64,000 bases of DNA from Candidatus Heimdallarchaeota archaeon (GCA_018238545.1 JABCTC010000005.1:1-64000); one strand, 5' to 3'. Numbered from the stretch's first letter, positions 16,469-25,640 are shown. The notes: generated by a model from the sequence alone, not told the origin. Translations and numbers: made by a program.

Positions 16469-17641
16469 CTAGTAAGTATTTGATAGATTGTTTTCGACTA
16501 TATACTTATAGCATAATATAGCCGTACCTTTCATTTTCAATGCTTCTATAAAGTCATTCATATCAGAAACAGCTTGAGCGATTATAGAATCTTTTGTGCT
16601 GGTTTTAATACTTTCAACTTCATTAAAGAACTCTTTCCAAGCATATTTTGAACTTTTAGCAAAAGTTGTATGCTCATCTACATCTGGTTTACTGTAAGTA
16701 TCAAGTACCCATTTCCTCATCTTTGCATATAATTCTGGTTCATCAACTTCAAGTATTTTGTAAACTAACCTCTGCCAATGAGTGCCTATATTTCCTTTAG
16801 CTATATTACCATGGGGGAATGTTGATCCAATAACCTTGACTGGAGTACCGGTAATGCCATGCTGTGCTATTCGAGTATGATATCCAAACTTCTTAAATTC
16901 ATCAACTATTTCTACTGTCCTTTGCACATTGATTCCCAATTGTGGTACAACTTTACCGTTTGCGTCAACACTGACACCATGAGTAGACCCGTTTGCTATT
17001 GCAAGATAATCTAATTTCACACCACTCTTTTCTAAGTATTGAACATAATGAGATGCTTCTTCAACACTAGTAAATTCTGTGATCCCAATTTCTCCAACCT
17101 CACCTTCTAAACCATATGGTTTGTCACCCAATTTTTCTTTCAAAAAATCGAACAGTATTAAGCCTTTAGAAAGAATATCCTTTAGTTGTCCGCTGACAGT
17201 TGTTTCCTCTCTGTTGAAGAGGAAGGAAGTATCAATGGCATATCCTGAAAAACCTGCCTCAATTCGAGCATTGATCTCATTCAGCACATTAGACACTTCC
17301 TCGTCAGTGCCTTTTTTTACGGTTAGATGATCAGCATGTAAAGCATAAGCATACCATTGCTCTTTTGCAGCTGCAGATTGACATCTTTCTGCAAATTTTT
17401 TAGGGGTATATCCTGTATATCCACCACTAAGAGACATCTCACTCAATGCAAGTTCAAATATCACAACCGAATTTGTTTGTTTTGCTGCTCTTAATATTCC
17501 TCTAATAACTTCCTCAGTTGCTCTCGGATTTATAGCAGCAATGATTGTTTCTTCTCCTAACACTCCATTCGCAATGAAATTCATGGGAAGTGGAGCCCTT
17601 GGAGTTTCAAAGAATTCAATAACATCTTGTTCTAGAACCAA
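16469..17641 (-). CDS. Class II (zinc) fructose-bisphosphate aldolase
   Basis: A 390-residue class II aldolase. Zinc and catalytic motifs in order: LHADHLT (HxDH), EGEVGEIG, ANGSTHGV, QHGITGTP and NIGTHWQ. It condenses DHAP and GAP. Tagatose-bisphosphate aldolase is a close alternative. Start codon TTG at 17641. It forms a two-gene operon with the FBPase-like gene. Many archaea use a single bifunctional aldolase/phosphatase instead, so this pair is noteworthy. Confidence 0.9.
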   Translation of the reverse strand: MVLEQDVIEFFETPRAPLPMNFIANGVLGEETIIAAINPRATEEVIRGILRAAKQTNSVVIFELALSEMSLSGGYTGYTPKKFAERCQSAAAKEQWYAYALHADHLTVKKGTDEEVSNVLNEINARIEAGFSGYAIDTSFLFNREETTVSGQLKDILSKGLILFDFLKEKLGDKPYGLEGEVGEIGITEFTSVEEASHYVQYLEKSGVKLDYLAIANGSTHGVSVDANGKVVPQLGINVQRTVEIVDEFKKFGYHTRIAQHGITGTPVKVIGSTFPHGNIAKGNIGTHWQRLVYKILEVDEPELYAKMRKWVLDTYSKPDVDEHTTFAKSSKYAWKEFFNEVESIKTSTKDSIIAQAVSDMNDFIEALKMKGTAILCYKYIVENNLSNTY

Positions 17642-17765
17642 ATAATAACACCGTGTGAAGGATATAATAGATATTTTAAGAATTTTTTCCTATGGATAGA
17701 GCAAAGTTTTCATTCATATAAATTTAAAAAAGGTTAATAGCTTAAATAAGTGAAAAAAATTATAC

Positions 17766-17785
17766 GAAGTTTTTTATAAAACTTC
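17766..17785. promoter_or_regulatory. Perfect inverted repeat over TATA-like sequence
   Basis: GAAGTTTT - TTAT - AAAACTTC, with 8-bp perfect arms, lies 21 bp upstream of the interrupted DUF4234 reading frame and covers its likely TATA element (TTTTTATAAA). It could be an operator, or simply a symmetric AT-rich promoter. Confidence 0.45.
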
Positions 17786-17806
17786 ATTGAATAATGAGTG
17801 ATTAAA

Positions 17807-18106
17807 ATGGTTGAACAAAGAAATCCCTTAATGGTTTTGATCTTGATAATCATCACATTCGGCATCTATGGTCTAGCGTGGATGGTAAAAACAAAGAATG
17901 AAATGAACGAGTTAGGAGCAGATATTCCAACAGCTTGGTTCATTATTATACCTATCTTGAACCTATAGTGGTTCTGGAAGTACTGTGAAGGTTTTGCAAT
18001 CGCTACACAAAAGATGGAAGCTATTGTACTATTCTTAATCTATCTAATCTTCTCTCCAGCTGCAGTATGGATTGTTCAATCTGGACTAAATGAGAAAGCA
18101 ACATAA
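17807..18106 (+). pseudogene. DUF4234-like membrane protein interrupted by in-frame TAG
   Basis: From ATG 17807 the frame runs 53 codons (starting MVEQRNPLMVL, then FGIYGLAWMVKTKNEMNELG), meets TAG at 17966-17968, and continues in the same frame for 45 codons to TAA at 18104. The halves join as ILNL-stop-WFWKYCEGF, where DUF4234-type proteins typically have an aromatic residue, so the stop looks like a single-base change. Two to three TM segments are predicted. TAG is an ordinary stop elsewhere in the window, so decay or a sequencing error is more likely than recoding. Confidence 0.7.
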
Positions 18107-18218
18107 TCTCATTTTTCCTAATTTTTTTTTTACTTAGAATTTTTTTCTTTATTTGATTTTGTCTTTCCACACACGTTATGAAACTTGGTTAAACTTGCCA
18201 AAGGCGTCTAACCGTCGT

Positions 18219-20162
18219 TTAAATGGTTCCCCTCACGTGTGTTGAGGGGAAGAGATCGGAAGGAAGGAGAGTACCTTGGAGGGAAGCGATATTATGAGCA
18301 GCGTTATTATGAGTGTTGACGACTTGACCACATTTACCACAAGGGGCAAAATCATATGGACCTGAACCAGGTTGACGGAGAATAGCCCCTCCACAAGTGT
18401 GGTGAATACTGCTGGTATGGTAAGGGTTGACAGTCTCTAAGCAGATATCGTAACCTAACTCAAGTGAAGCCAACCAGACAGCTTTCTTGTAAATGTAAAG
18501 GTTATCAGGCATGGTGTAGATAGCTTTAGCTAACGCTCCTTTAGCTCCAGTAGGGTCAGTTGTCAACTCCTCAATCTTCAGAGTCCGACACCTCTTCTTA
18601 ATCATCACCGCAGCTAAGAAGTGGGGTAAACGACGAGTAATCTCACGAAGTAAACGACTCCGACGTCTATAGACTCTGTTGAGTTCTCCCTTGAGTTTAC
18701 AACTGCCAAGAATGTCGTATTCTTTACGTTTGCGGAGGAAACCGAGGTTGAGCTCTTCTAGGACTTTCTCTAGATGTTTGTAACGTTCAGCCAACTTCAT
18801 CAAATCCTTAGGAACTGAAACGGGGGGGTTAAACGCTACCATAAACTCTCCTAAACGGTTGATGTCTACCCCTATAACTTGCTTCCTCTTTTTAGGAATC
18901 TTAGGGAGGTATGTATGGAGGAGTTTATGAGAGTGGAAACAGTCATGTGTCCCTTCTAAGACCACATCTACAGGGGGTTTGAAACTGGGAGCACTGCCAC
19001 TACTTATTTGGAAAACTTTTATCTCTGCACCATTCTTCAAATACTCTCGTACTTTGGGAGGGAACAAAACTTGAGCTGTTAGTTTCTTCTTCCCCATTTG
19101 TGGAAAGCCTAAGGTGGTAGTTCCATGGTTCTTTACTTGTCTGGTCAAATCTTTTGCATTCCCTTCGCGGGTGATAACATACTCTTTCTTCATTAACAAT
19201 TTAATTGGTAATCTTCCATGTTTTTTACGTTTGAATGGTGGGGGAACAAGTCTGGCTACAGGTAAGCCTTGTAATAACTGAGGGACACTCTGCATGAACT
19301 GGTCAAAGAGTGTGAAAACTACCACTTGCCTTACGGCAGAGAAGAGTTTTCGAGTAGGTTTACCTATAAGTTTGGCTAGTTCCTTAGCTAATTTTTTGAG
19401 ACTTTTCCAACGAGAAGGTTGAAAGCTGTTGATCCACGAGGTGAGAAAAGGTGCAACTACTTGTTGCTCCTTTTTTAAGAGCTGGAGTTTGTTCATGAAC
19501 GCTTGCTGGTTCCTCGTGAGAGTGGGTAGTTGTGAGAAAGTAGTAGTATGGTAAGCTAATGCGTCGTCAATCGCTTGCACCACATCATGTTGCTTGTAAG
19601 TGGGTAAAGCCCCATTGAAGACTAACGCATTGGAGAAATAATAGTTCCTCTGTTTCTTCTTGTTGTAGCTGTCCAGTTGCATTCTAGAACTTGTCAGAAG
19701 ATTAATGATGTATCTTCTCTGTAGTCGCCAATATTTCCCCAGACTGCTTTCAGTATAAGGCGAACGACCAAAGACCATCCACTCCACCAGTTGTTGAGGG
19801 TTCTTATGCAAGAAATTGAGCAATCCCTGCACTTTCTGCTCTTTGTCTATCTTCCCTTTCACTGCTATCTGGAGCCAGTGGTAAGCGCTCTCAGCGATGT
19901 TAGGATTCTTCCCCACCGCTTTCCCTACTTGGCGAACAAAGAAGCGTTCTTTGGGGTTAGAACGATAGAGGTCTAAAGCTTTTTTGACCACATCTTGACC
20001 GAGAAGGTCGTGTTGTCTCTCTTCTAACCTTCGTACTCGTCGGTTAATTTCTTCTCGTTGAGATGGTGAGACACACTTCAGCGCTACCTGATAACTCCTC
20101 ATCACCTTGTCTAAGTTAATAGGGGGAGAAGTTTTAGAGGTACTTGCTGCTTGTGTGCCCAT
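18219..20162 (-). CDS. tnpB: Long TnpB-family protein of IS607-type element
   Basis: A 647-residue RNA-guided nuclease-family protein, well above the usual 350-450 for TnpB. RuvC-I has Asp433 in GVDINR; RuvC-II has Glu531 in KIEELTTD. The zinc-finger region has TCGG and CGKCG. At RuvC-III the expected D-x-NAA reads HNNAA (NTHNNAAHNIA), so the third acidic residue appears to be missing. The N-terminal 250 residues are helical, basic and unlike short TnpBs. A hairpin lies just beyond the stop, where IS607 elements encode the guide RNA. Nuclease activity is uncertain. Confidence 0.85.
   Translation of the reverse strand: MGTQAASTSKTSPPINLDKVMRSYQVALKCVSPSQREEINRRVRRLEERQHDLLGQDVVKKALDLYRSNPKERFFVRQVGKAVGKNPNIAESAYHWLQIAVKGKIDKEQKVQGLLNFLHKNPQQLVEWMVFGRSPYTESSLGKYWRLQRRYIINLLTSSRMQLDSYNKKKQRNYYFSNALVFNGALPTYKQHDVVQAIDDALAYHTTTFSQLPTLTRNQQAFMNKLQLLKKEQQVVAPFLTSWINSFQPSRWKSLKKLAKELAKLIGKPTRKLFSAVRQVVVFTLFDQFMQSVPQLLQGLPVARLVPPPFKRKKHGRLPIKLLMKKEYVITREGNAKDLTRQVKNHGTTTLGFPQMGKKKLTAQVLFPPKVREYLKNGAEIKVFQISSGSAPSFKPPVDVVLEGTHDCFHSHKLLHTYLPKIPKKRKQVIGVDINRLGEFMVAFNPPVSVPKDLMKLAERYKHLEKVLEELNLGFLRKRKEYDILGSCKLKGELNRVYRRRSRLLREITRRLPHFLAAVMIKKRCRTLKIEELTTDPTGAKGALAKAIYTMPDNLYIYKKAVWLASLELGYDICLETVNPYHTSSIHHTCGGAILRQPGSGPYDFAPCGKCGQVVNTHNNAAHNIASLQGTLLPSDLFPSTHVRGTI
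18228..18250 (-). other. Hairpin at tnpB 3' end, possible guide-RNA scaffold part
   Basis: TCCCCTCA (18228-18235) pairs with TGAGGGGA (18243-18250) around a 7-nt loop: eight contiguous pairs, five of them G-C. It spans the last codons of tnpB and points toward the right end, where TnpB guide (omega) RNAs are normally encoded. Assignment is by position only. Confidence 0.4.
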
Positions 20163-20214
20163 CTTCTACTCGTACGTATAATCCTTAAATTGCTATTTAA
20201 ACCCGAGAAAAACC

Positions 20215-20814
20215 TCAATTGTCTGGTGGTGCTTTTCCTCTCCTCTGTCTGTGCAACCTCCCTGCAAAAGAGGTGACGAGAGCGATCATATCTTCTACCA
20301 GTTTGTTCTCCGCTGCTTTCTCTTCTCGTTGATATATGGGGATAACTTTCGTGTCAAAAGTTTGGCAGAATTAGTTGATCACCTTCGTTCCAAACCTCGC
20401 TATCCTATCTCTATATGTACAAATGACAGCAAAAGGCTGCTGCGTTGCTACTGCTTTCAGAAGTGAGTGTAAACCTTTTCTCTGGTCATTCATCCCCGAA
20501 GCAATATCAGTAAAGATCCTTCCCACTTTCCACCCTTGTTGGTGAGCAAAAGACCGTAGATGTTCTTGCTGGGTCTCCAGTTCTTTCTACTGTTTTGCCC
20601 CACTTACTCTCGCGTATCCCAGCACCATCTGGTTGTGCTGAGGGTTGTCTTCCCCCTCTTGTTCTTCTTCTCCTAACATCTGGGAGAGTTTGTATCTCCT
20701 GTGCCCTCCTCTTGTCCTCCCATAAGGGAGTATTTTCTCTTCCCTCTCCCACCTTCTCATAGTACTCGCAGATACTCCTTGTATGGATGCTGCTTTGCCA
20801 ATTCTTACCAACAT
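20215..20814 (-). pseudogene. IS607 TnpA serine recombinase, two in-frame stops
   Basis: Reading one frame from ATG 20814 gives a MerR-like helix-turn-helix (GVSASTMRRWEREEKI, then RTRGGHRRY), then the resolvase start VLGYARVSGAKQ with the catalytic Ser, a TAG at 20587-20589, KELETQQEHLRSFAHQQGW, the DIASGMN and TYRDRIARFG motifs, a TAA at 20371-20373, and a normal C-terminal part ending at TGA 20215. No frameshift is needed. Two stops of different type argue for inactivation. The gap to tnpB is about 50 bp. Confidence 0.88.
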
Positions 20815-20963
20815 AGTTCTGCTTTTGTTGAATCTTCAAAAATTCTTTTACTTCTTTTGGCAAGATTGAGCACTATTTTCTTCAGCAGTTGTCAACAGTA
20901 TTTAAGACAGAATAGTCCAATAATATCATAATGGTTTTTACTAATAAATAGGAGAGTATAATA

Positions 20964-21959
20964 TTGAAATATAGAAAAGTTGGAAAATCAGGACTTAAAA
21001 TTAGTGAGATATCTCTTGGTTCTTGGTTAACATATGGTGGTACAGTAGAAGACGAAATAGCCAAGAAATGTATTGCAGAAGCAATTGAGAATGGAATAAA
21101 TTTCATTGATTCAGCAGAAATATATGCAAAGGGGGGGGCAGAAAAAGTTATAGCTGACTTCCTCAAGGACGAGACAGTTAACAGAAAAGATCTCGTAATC
21201 TCAAGCAAATTATTCTGGCCAATGTCAGAAAACATAAATGATTGGGGATTAGGCAGAAAAAACGTAATGAACGCAATTGATGGAACATTAGAACGGTTAA
21301 ATACAGACTATGTTGATATCTATTATTGTCATAGATATGACTATTTGACTCCATTAAAAGAAACTGTTCAAGTCATGGATGATTTAATTAAAAGTGGCAA
21401 GATATTATATTGGGGTACAAGTGTATGGACAGCTGCACAATTAGAAAGAGCCGTTGCAATTGCAAAGGAATTTCATGCTCATAAACCCACGGTTGAACAA
21501 CCTCTTTACAATATGTTTGTAAGACACATCGAAATGGAAATCATGCCCGTCGCGAAGACTCATGGTATTGGTTTCACAGTATGGTCTCCATTAGCACAAG
21601 GACTTCTAACGGGTAAATACAATGAAAAAATACCAGAAGGTAGTAGAGCTTCAAAATCTGAATTTCTTAAGAAAAATCTTACAGATGAAAACATTGCAAA
21701 GATTAAGAAACTAGGAGAAATTGCTAAATCTTTAGATATCTCCATGAGCCAATTAGCTTTAGCATGGATCTTACGACGTCCTGAAATATCATGTGCGATT
21801 ATTGGTGCAACAAAACCAGAACATGTAACAGAAAATGTTAAAGCTTCTGATGTGGTATTTTCAAAAGATATTCTTTTGCAAATTGATCAAGTATTAGACA
21901 ATGAACCAGAATGGCCATTAACTTATAAACCAAATCTATATACTGATAAAATGAGGTGA
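20964..21959 (+). CDS. Aldo/keto reductase
   Basis: A 331-residue NAD(P)H-dependent aldo/keto reductase, closest in layout to the YghZ / Kv-beta group. The catalytic tetrad is visible: Asp49, Tyr54, Lys82, His123. The VWSPLAQGLLTGKY segment and the C-terminal IIGATKPEHV cofactor-binding motif are typical. The start is TTG at 20964, preceded by GGAGAG. It stands alone, next to the IS607-type element. Substrate unknown. Confidence 0.92.
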   Translation: MKYRKVGKSGLKISEISLGSWLTYGGTVEDEIAKKCIAEAIENGINFIDSAEIYAKGGAEKVIADFLKDETVNRKDLVISSKLFWPMSENINDWGLGRKNVMNAIDGTLERLNTDYVDIYYCHRYDYLTPLKETVQVMDDLIKSGKILYWGTSVWTAAQLERAVAIAKEFHAHKPTVEQPLYNMFVRHIEMEIMPVAKTHGIGFTVWSPLAQGLLTGKYNEKIPEGSRASKSEFLKKNLTDENIAKIKKLGEIAKSLDISMSQLALAWILRRPEISCAIIGATKPEHVTENVKASDVVFSKDILLQIDQVLDNEPEWPLTYKPNLYTDKMR

Positions 21960-22035
21960 AGTCTCATTTTTCTCTTTTTCGCTTGAAACTTTATTTCTTT
22001 TTAATTTACAAATGAATTTTAGCCAAAGTAAGCAT

Positions 22036-22968
22036 CTATTTCTTCTTTTTGTCCTTTCGTCTTCTTTTTTCTCGTTCTAATCTTTCTTTCTTATATTTTT
22101 TGAGCATTAGTTTATCCAATTGTTCCTCAGTCAAATTTGGTGGTTTTACTAGAGGTTCAGGATGTTCAATAAGTTCTTTAACCATGTTAATTGTTGGACC
22201 AGTGTAGCTTCCTGGAGCGATTCGATCATCTATACTGATTCTTAGGTCCATCACATTTTTGATTTCTACTTCATCAGTTTCTTCATTTATTAATTGAGCT
22301 TTGTGCATTTTTCCAAAAGTGATTAAAACTCCTGTTGTTCCTAATTCGAAGAGATGATGATAAACGGAATCAACATCAATTGAACCTAAGTGAGCTAGAA
22401 ATGCAGTGGACCACATAGGTATATCCTTTGTAAAAGCGTATATCGGAAAATTGCGTTCATCTGTCCAACGCATAAGCCAGAAAATGAATCTTATGCTCCA
22501 TCTTGGCATTGCACCCCAAAATTTAACATCTTGTTCGTTTTTATTTACACCGAATCGAGACTCATATAGATGGTAGGATACTGTTTTTTGAACGGTTTCC
22601 AGGGTGTCATATGGGTCAAATTCAATCATTGCATTCACTTCCTCCCCATCTTCAGTTTTCTCTTTCTTAACGACAAAAGAGAGAATAATCTGGTTTCTTT
22701 GCCATAATCTTCTTCCAGATACGAACCTGTTTATCTTATAACGCTTAGCTACTGTTCTAACACATGCCGCTAAATAGATTTGAAAAAGGGTTAATTTGTC
22801 TTCTTCAGCTCGACCTTTATTGTACTCTTCCAAAAACGCGCGAGTATGTGTTAAATCAATTTGAGTTTTGCTAAAAATAGTACTATCCAGTTTCTTTCGC
22901 ATAATGTAAAACTCAAGTTCATGAAATTTACTGGTTTTTACTAACTCTGCATCGGGTCTTCTTGTCAT
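22036..22968 (-). CDS. Stand-alone CoA-acyltransferase-fold protein (2-oxoacid dehydrogenase E2-like)
   Basis: A 310-residue protein like the catalytic domain of E2 acyltransferases / chloramphenicol acetyltransferase, without lipoyl or peripheral-subunit domains. Family-like features are THTRAFLEEYN near the N-terminus, GVLITFGKMHKA, and DLRISIDDRIAPGSYTGP near the C-terminus. In active E2 the last motif is DHRxxDG with catalytic His; here the His is Asp and the DG is PG, so canonical chemistry is unlikely. The lysine-rich C-terminal tail is notable. Binding or non-standard acyl transfer is possible. Confidence 0.72.
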   Translation of the reverse strand: MTRRPDAELVKTSKFHELEFYIMRKKLDSTIFSKTQIDLTHTRAFLEEYNKGRAEEDKLTLFQIYLAACVRTVAKRYKINRFVSGRRLWQRNQIILSFVVKKEKTEDGEEVNAMIEFDPYDTLETVQKTVSYHLYESRFGVNKNEQDVKFWGAMPRWSIRFIFWLMRWTDERNFPIYAFTKDIPMWSTAFLAHLGSIDVDSVYHHLFELGTTGVLITFGKMHKAQLINEETDEVEIKNVMDLRISIDDRIAPGSYTGPTINMVKELIEHPEPLVKPPNLTEEQLDKLMLKKYKKERLEREKRRRKDKKKK

Positions 22969-23149
22969 TATTCACAATCTCCTATCTGCTTAACTATAAT
23001 TATCAAATGAAGTATTCGTAAGATAAACGTCTTTTATTTATATGTTTCCTCTAATATTGTAGAAATTTATAGACAAAATATCTTACTGGTTTACAAGTAG
23101 AATTTAGGTCAAAGTGAATATTTATTTGTTGAAAAGAGTTGCTTGATTT

Positions 23150-23560
23150 ATGTCATTAGTTATCTCAGTTGAATTAGATTTAGACCATAGTAGATTTGAA
23201 GAAATTGAAACTGTTACTCGTAATATCCTTTCGGAGCACGGATTTGGAGCATTAACAGAGATAGATGTTAGAGCAACGTTAAAGAAAAAGATAGATGTTG
23301 ATATTCGTCCTTACAAAATTCTCGGTGCGTGTAACCCACCTTTAGCACATCAAGCAATAGAGCTTATGCCTGAAATAGGTGTTCTTCTTCCATGCAATGT
23401 AATTATCTATGAAAATAAAAAAGGGAAAATAATTGTTTCAGCTATGAATCCTGATGTAGCTATGAGTGTTGTAAAAGCAGATGGAATTAAAGAATTAGCT
23501 AGTTCAGTAACAAAAAGTCTAAGAAAGGTCGTTCGTAAGATAGAAGAGCATTTTGCATAA
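23150..23560 (+). CDS. DUF302 family protein
   Basis: 136 residues covering one DUF302 domain: an N-terminal beta strand with a helix, then HGFGALTEIDVRATLKKK, the YKILGACNPPLAHQAI core with its conserved Cys, and LLPCNVIIYE. The family is widespread in bacteria and archaea, often near redox or heavy-metal genes; biochemical role unknown. It is monocistronic here, convergent with a GNAT gene. Confidence 0.88.
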   Translation: MSLVISVELDLDHSRFEEIETVTRNILSEHGFGALTEIDVRATLKKKIDVDIRPYKILGACNPPLAHQAIELMPEIGVLLPCNVIIYENKKGKIIVSAMNPDVAMSVVKADGIKELASSVTKSLRKVVRKIEEHFA

Positions 23561-23580
23561 TAAATAGAGAGAAATTAGAG

Positions 23581-24204
23581 TTATTCTGGGGGTCTCTCCA
23601 TCAACCAATGATCTATTTCTGTATCAGGGATAGTTGTTTTGTTTATAACCTCAAATCCATAATGAAGATAAATGTCAACATTAGACCTGCTTTGAGTTTC
23701 TAAAAAGCAATGAACTTTGTCTTGATCTAATCTATTTAACATGGGTCTTAACAGCTTGCTTGCAAATCCTTTTCCCTGAAATTTCGGATCAACGCCTATT
23801 GGAGCTAAATAAAGATGAGGGAAACTCGCGTGTTTTTTATGTAAAGCAGAAGTGAAATCACCTATCTTAGACATTCTTATAATAGCATCTTTTCCAACAG
23901 TGCGGAACAGATTAAAACCTCCTGCTCTCATGTTTCTCCAATTTGTCATTTCAACATTGTCAGAGTAAACCCATACTGCTAAACCCTCTAAATTAGATGA
24001 TGTTGCATAAACTTCACCATAACGTAATCCATACTTTATCCGAAATTGGAAGTAGTGGTACAACTTTTGTTTTCTTGTTTCTTTTTCTGGAAACATCAAT
24101 ATTGCTAAAGAATCTTCAATAAATACTCTCGAAAATAATTCCGCAGCTGAATTTAGATGATTTTTTCTTAATCGACATAGATTTTCAAGTGAATAAGTCA
24201 TCAC
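23581..24204 (-). CDS. GNAT family N-acetyltransferase
   Basis: A 207-residue GCN5-related acetyltransferase. The acetyl-CoA loop is in IGVDPKFQGKGFASKLL (Q/R-x-x-G-x-G/A pattern), followed by ETQSRSNVDIYLHYGFEV, typical of the second half of the fold. The N-terminal half resembles acetyltransferases acting on small molecules. Acceptor unknown. Confidence 0.87.
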   Translation of the reverse strand: MMTYSLENLCRLRKNHLNSAAELFSRVFIEDSLAILMFPEKETRKQKLYHYFQFRIKYGLRYGEVYATSSNLEGLAVWVYSDNVEMTNWRNMRAGGFNLFRTVGKDAIIRMSKIGDFTSALHKKHASFPHLYLAPIGVDPKFQGKGFASKLLRPMLNRLDQDKVHCFLETQSRSNVDIYLHYGFEVINKTTIPDTEIDHWLMERPPE

Positions 24205-24260
24205 GAGGATTTGTGTAAAGAGTTATTTAAAACTATACAAAAGAAGGAGAAAAGATAAAT

Positions 24261-25505
24261 TTAAAATTTATCTGTATTCTCTTTAGCCCATTCATCAGGA
24301 TCATATTTTGGAGGCATACATCTCAAAGGTTTATCTGCATAGTATCCAAGAGCATACCTAGCTTGAATGATTTTTTGTATTTCATTAGTGCCTTCGTAGA
24401 TTGTTGCTCCTCTGACATTGCGATAATAGCGAGCAACTGGATAATCATCACAGAAACCATAAGCGCCATGTATCTGTATTGCTCTATCAGCACAACGAAC
24501 TGCAGCATTAGTTGCATACCATTTTGCAAGTGAAGTTTCTCTTGTATTCACTTTACCAAGATTTTTAGTCCAACCTGCTTTCCAAGTTAGCAGTTCAGCT
24601 GCTTCAATATCTGAAACACTATCAGAAATCATTCCTTGAACAAATTGATGTTGTCCAATTTTCTTTCCGAATGTTTCACGTTCATTTGCGTACTCAACCG
24701 CTGCCTCAAGCGAAGCTTTTGCTCCACCAACTGCACCTCCTGCAACAGTATATCTTCCCCAATCAAGCCCAGCCATAGCCACTTTGAATCCCTCATCTGG
24801 TAATCCTAGAAGGTTTTCCTTTGGTACACGAGTCTCATTTAAGTGCATCCAACCAGTTTCGCCTGCTTTAATACCCATCTTGTTTTCAAGATTTCCAGTA
24901 GTTATACCACCAAAATCACGTTCAACAATAAAAGCTCTCATGCCTTTATGACGAACATCTATTTCATAAGCGAAAACTAGAAAGATGTCAGAAGAAACAG
25001 TATAACTAATCCACATTTTTTCTCCATTTATTACCCACTCATCACCATCTAGATAACAAGTTGTTTTAAGTCCAGCAGGATCACTTCCAGCAGAAGCTTC
25101 AGTTAAACCAAATGTACTCATTTTTTCTCCTGTTGCTAACATCGGCAGATATTTTTTCTTCTGCTCCATATCTCCCCATTGCCAAATTGTGGATGTAACT
25201 AGTCCATTATGGACACTTAGAATAACTCTAAAAGCAGTATCTATCCGCTCTAATTCTTCACAGGCAATAGCAAGTGAAATGTAATCAAGTCCTCCTCCGC
25301 CATATTTTACGGGGATGCTTAATCCCAAGATTCCTTGATCAGCCATTTTTTTAAGAATTGGCTTGTGAAAAGTATGAGATTGATCCCATTCCTTGATATG
25401 AGGGGCAATCTCCGCTTCAGCAAATTCCCTTACAGATTGTTTGACCATCTTTTGTGTTTCACTCAGTCCAAAATGTGGTCCTATTTCACTAAGTTGTTCA
25501 TACAT
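24261..25505 (-). CDS. Acyl-CoA dehydrogenase
   Basis: A flavoprotein of about 414 residues that dehydrogenates acyl-CoA. Features: FGLTEASAGSDPAGLKT and MWISYT FAD-binding motifs, ENKMGIKAGETGWMHL, QIHGAYGF, and IYEGTNEIQK holding the catalytic Glu. It may be of the glutaryl- or short-chain type; substrate not resolved. The start is set at ATG 25505 (MYEQLSEIG), as the extra eight upstream residues are atypical. No ETF or thiolase genes are adjacent. Confidence 0.93.
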   Translation of the reverse strand: MYEQLSEIGPHFGLSETQKMVKQSVREFAEAEIAPHIKEWDQSHTFHKPILKKMADQGILGLSIPVKYGGGGLDYISLAIACEELERIDTAFRVILSVHNGLVTSTIWQWGDMEQKKKYLPMLATGEKMSTFGLTEASAGSDPAGLKTTCYLDGDEWVINGEKMWISYTVSSDIFLVFAYEIDVRHKGMRAFIVERDFGGITTGNLENKMGIKAGETGWMHLNETRVPKENLLGLPDEGFKVAMAGLDWGRYTVAGGAVGGAKASLEAAVEYANERETFGKKIGQHQFVQGMISDSVSDIEAAELLTWKAGWTKNLGKVNTRETSLAKWYATNAAVRCADRAIQIHGAYGFCDDYPVARYYRNVRGATIYEGTNEIQKIIQARYALGYYADKPLRCMPPKYDPDEWAKENTDKF

Positions 25506-25640
25506 AAATAAACACCAATTATAATTCAACTTTGATTTGCAGTTGGGTGTCTTTAAAAGTTTCTTAATGAATATGAAACACTATATCAAGTACAATTAGT
25601 ATTTTTTGGAAAAATCTATCTACGAAGTATTTCAACTACT

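Larger units (their letters stand above)
18194..20864 (-). mobile_element. IS607-type element (decayed tnpA, long tnpB)
   Basis: The unit contains a serine-recombinase tnpA pseudogene (20215-20814) followed by tnpB (18219-20162), the standard IS607 order. CTTGCCAAA occurs near the right end (18194-18202) and inverted near the left end (20856-20864, TTTGGCAAG), and I use these as approximate boundaries. Coding DNA here is visibly richer in G+C than the neighbours, consistent with acquisition. True ends could lie a few bases outside. Confidence 0.75.

Noticed and set aside
17966..17968. TAG as a pyrrolysine codon
   Set aside because: No pyl genes in the window; TAG is a normal stop in neighbours; a stop is equally explained by decay.
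20251..20466. Separate plus-strand gene inside the IS607 element
   Set aside because: It lies antisense to the decayed tnpA, whose serine-recombinase motifs run along the minus strand in one frame.
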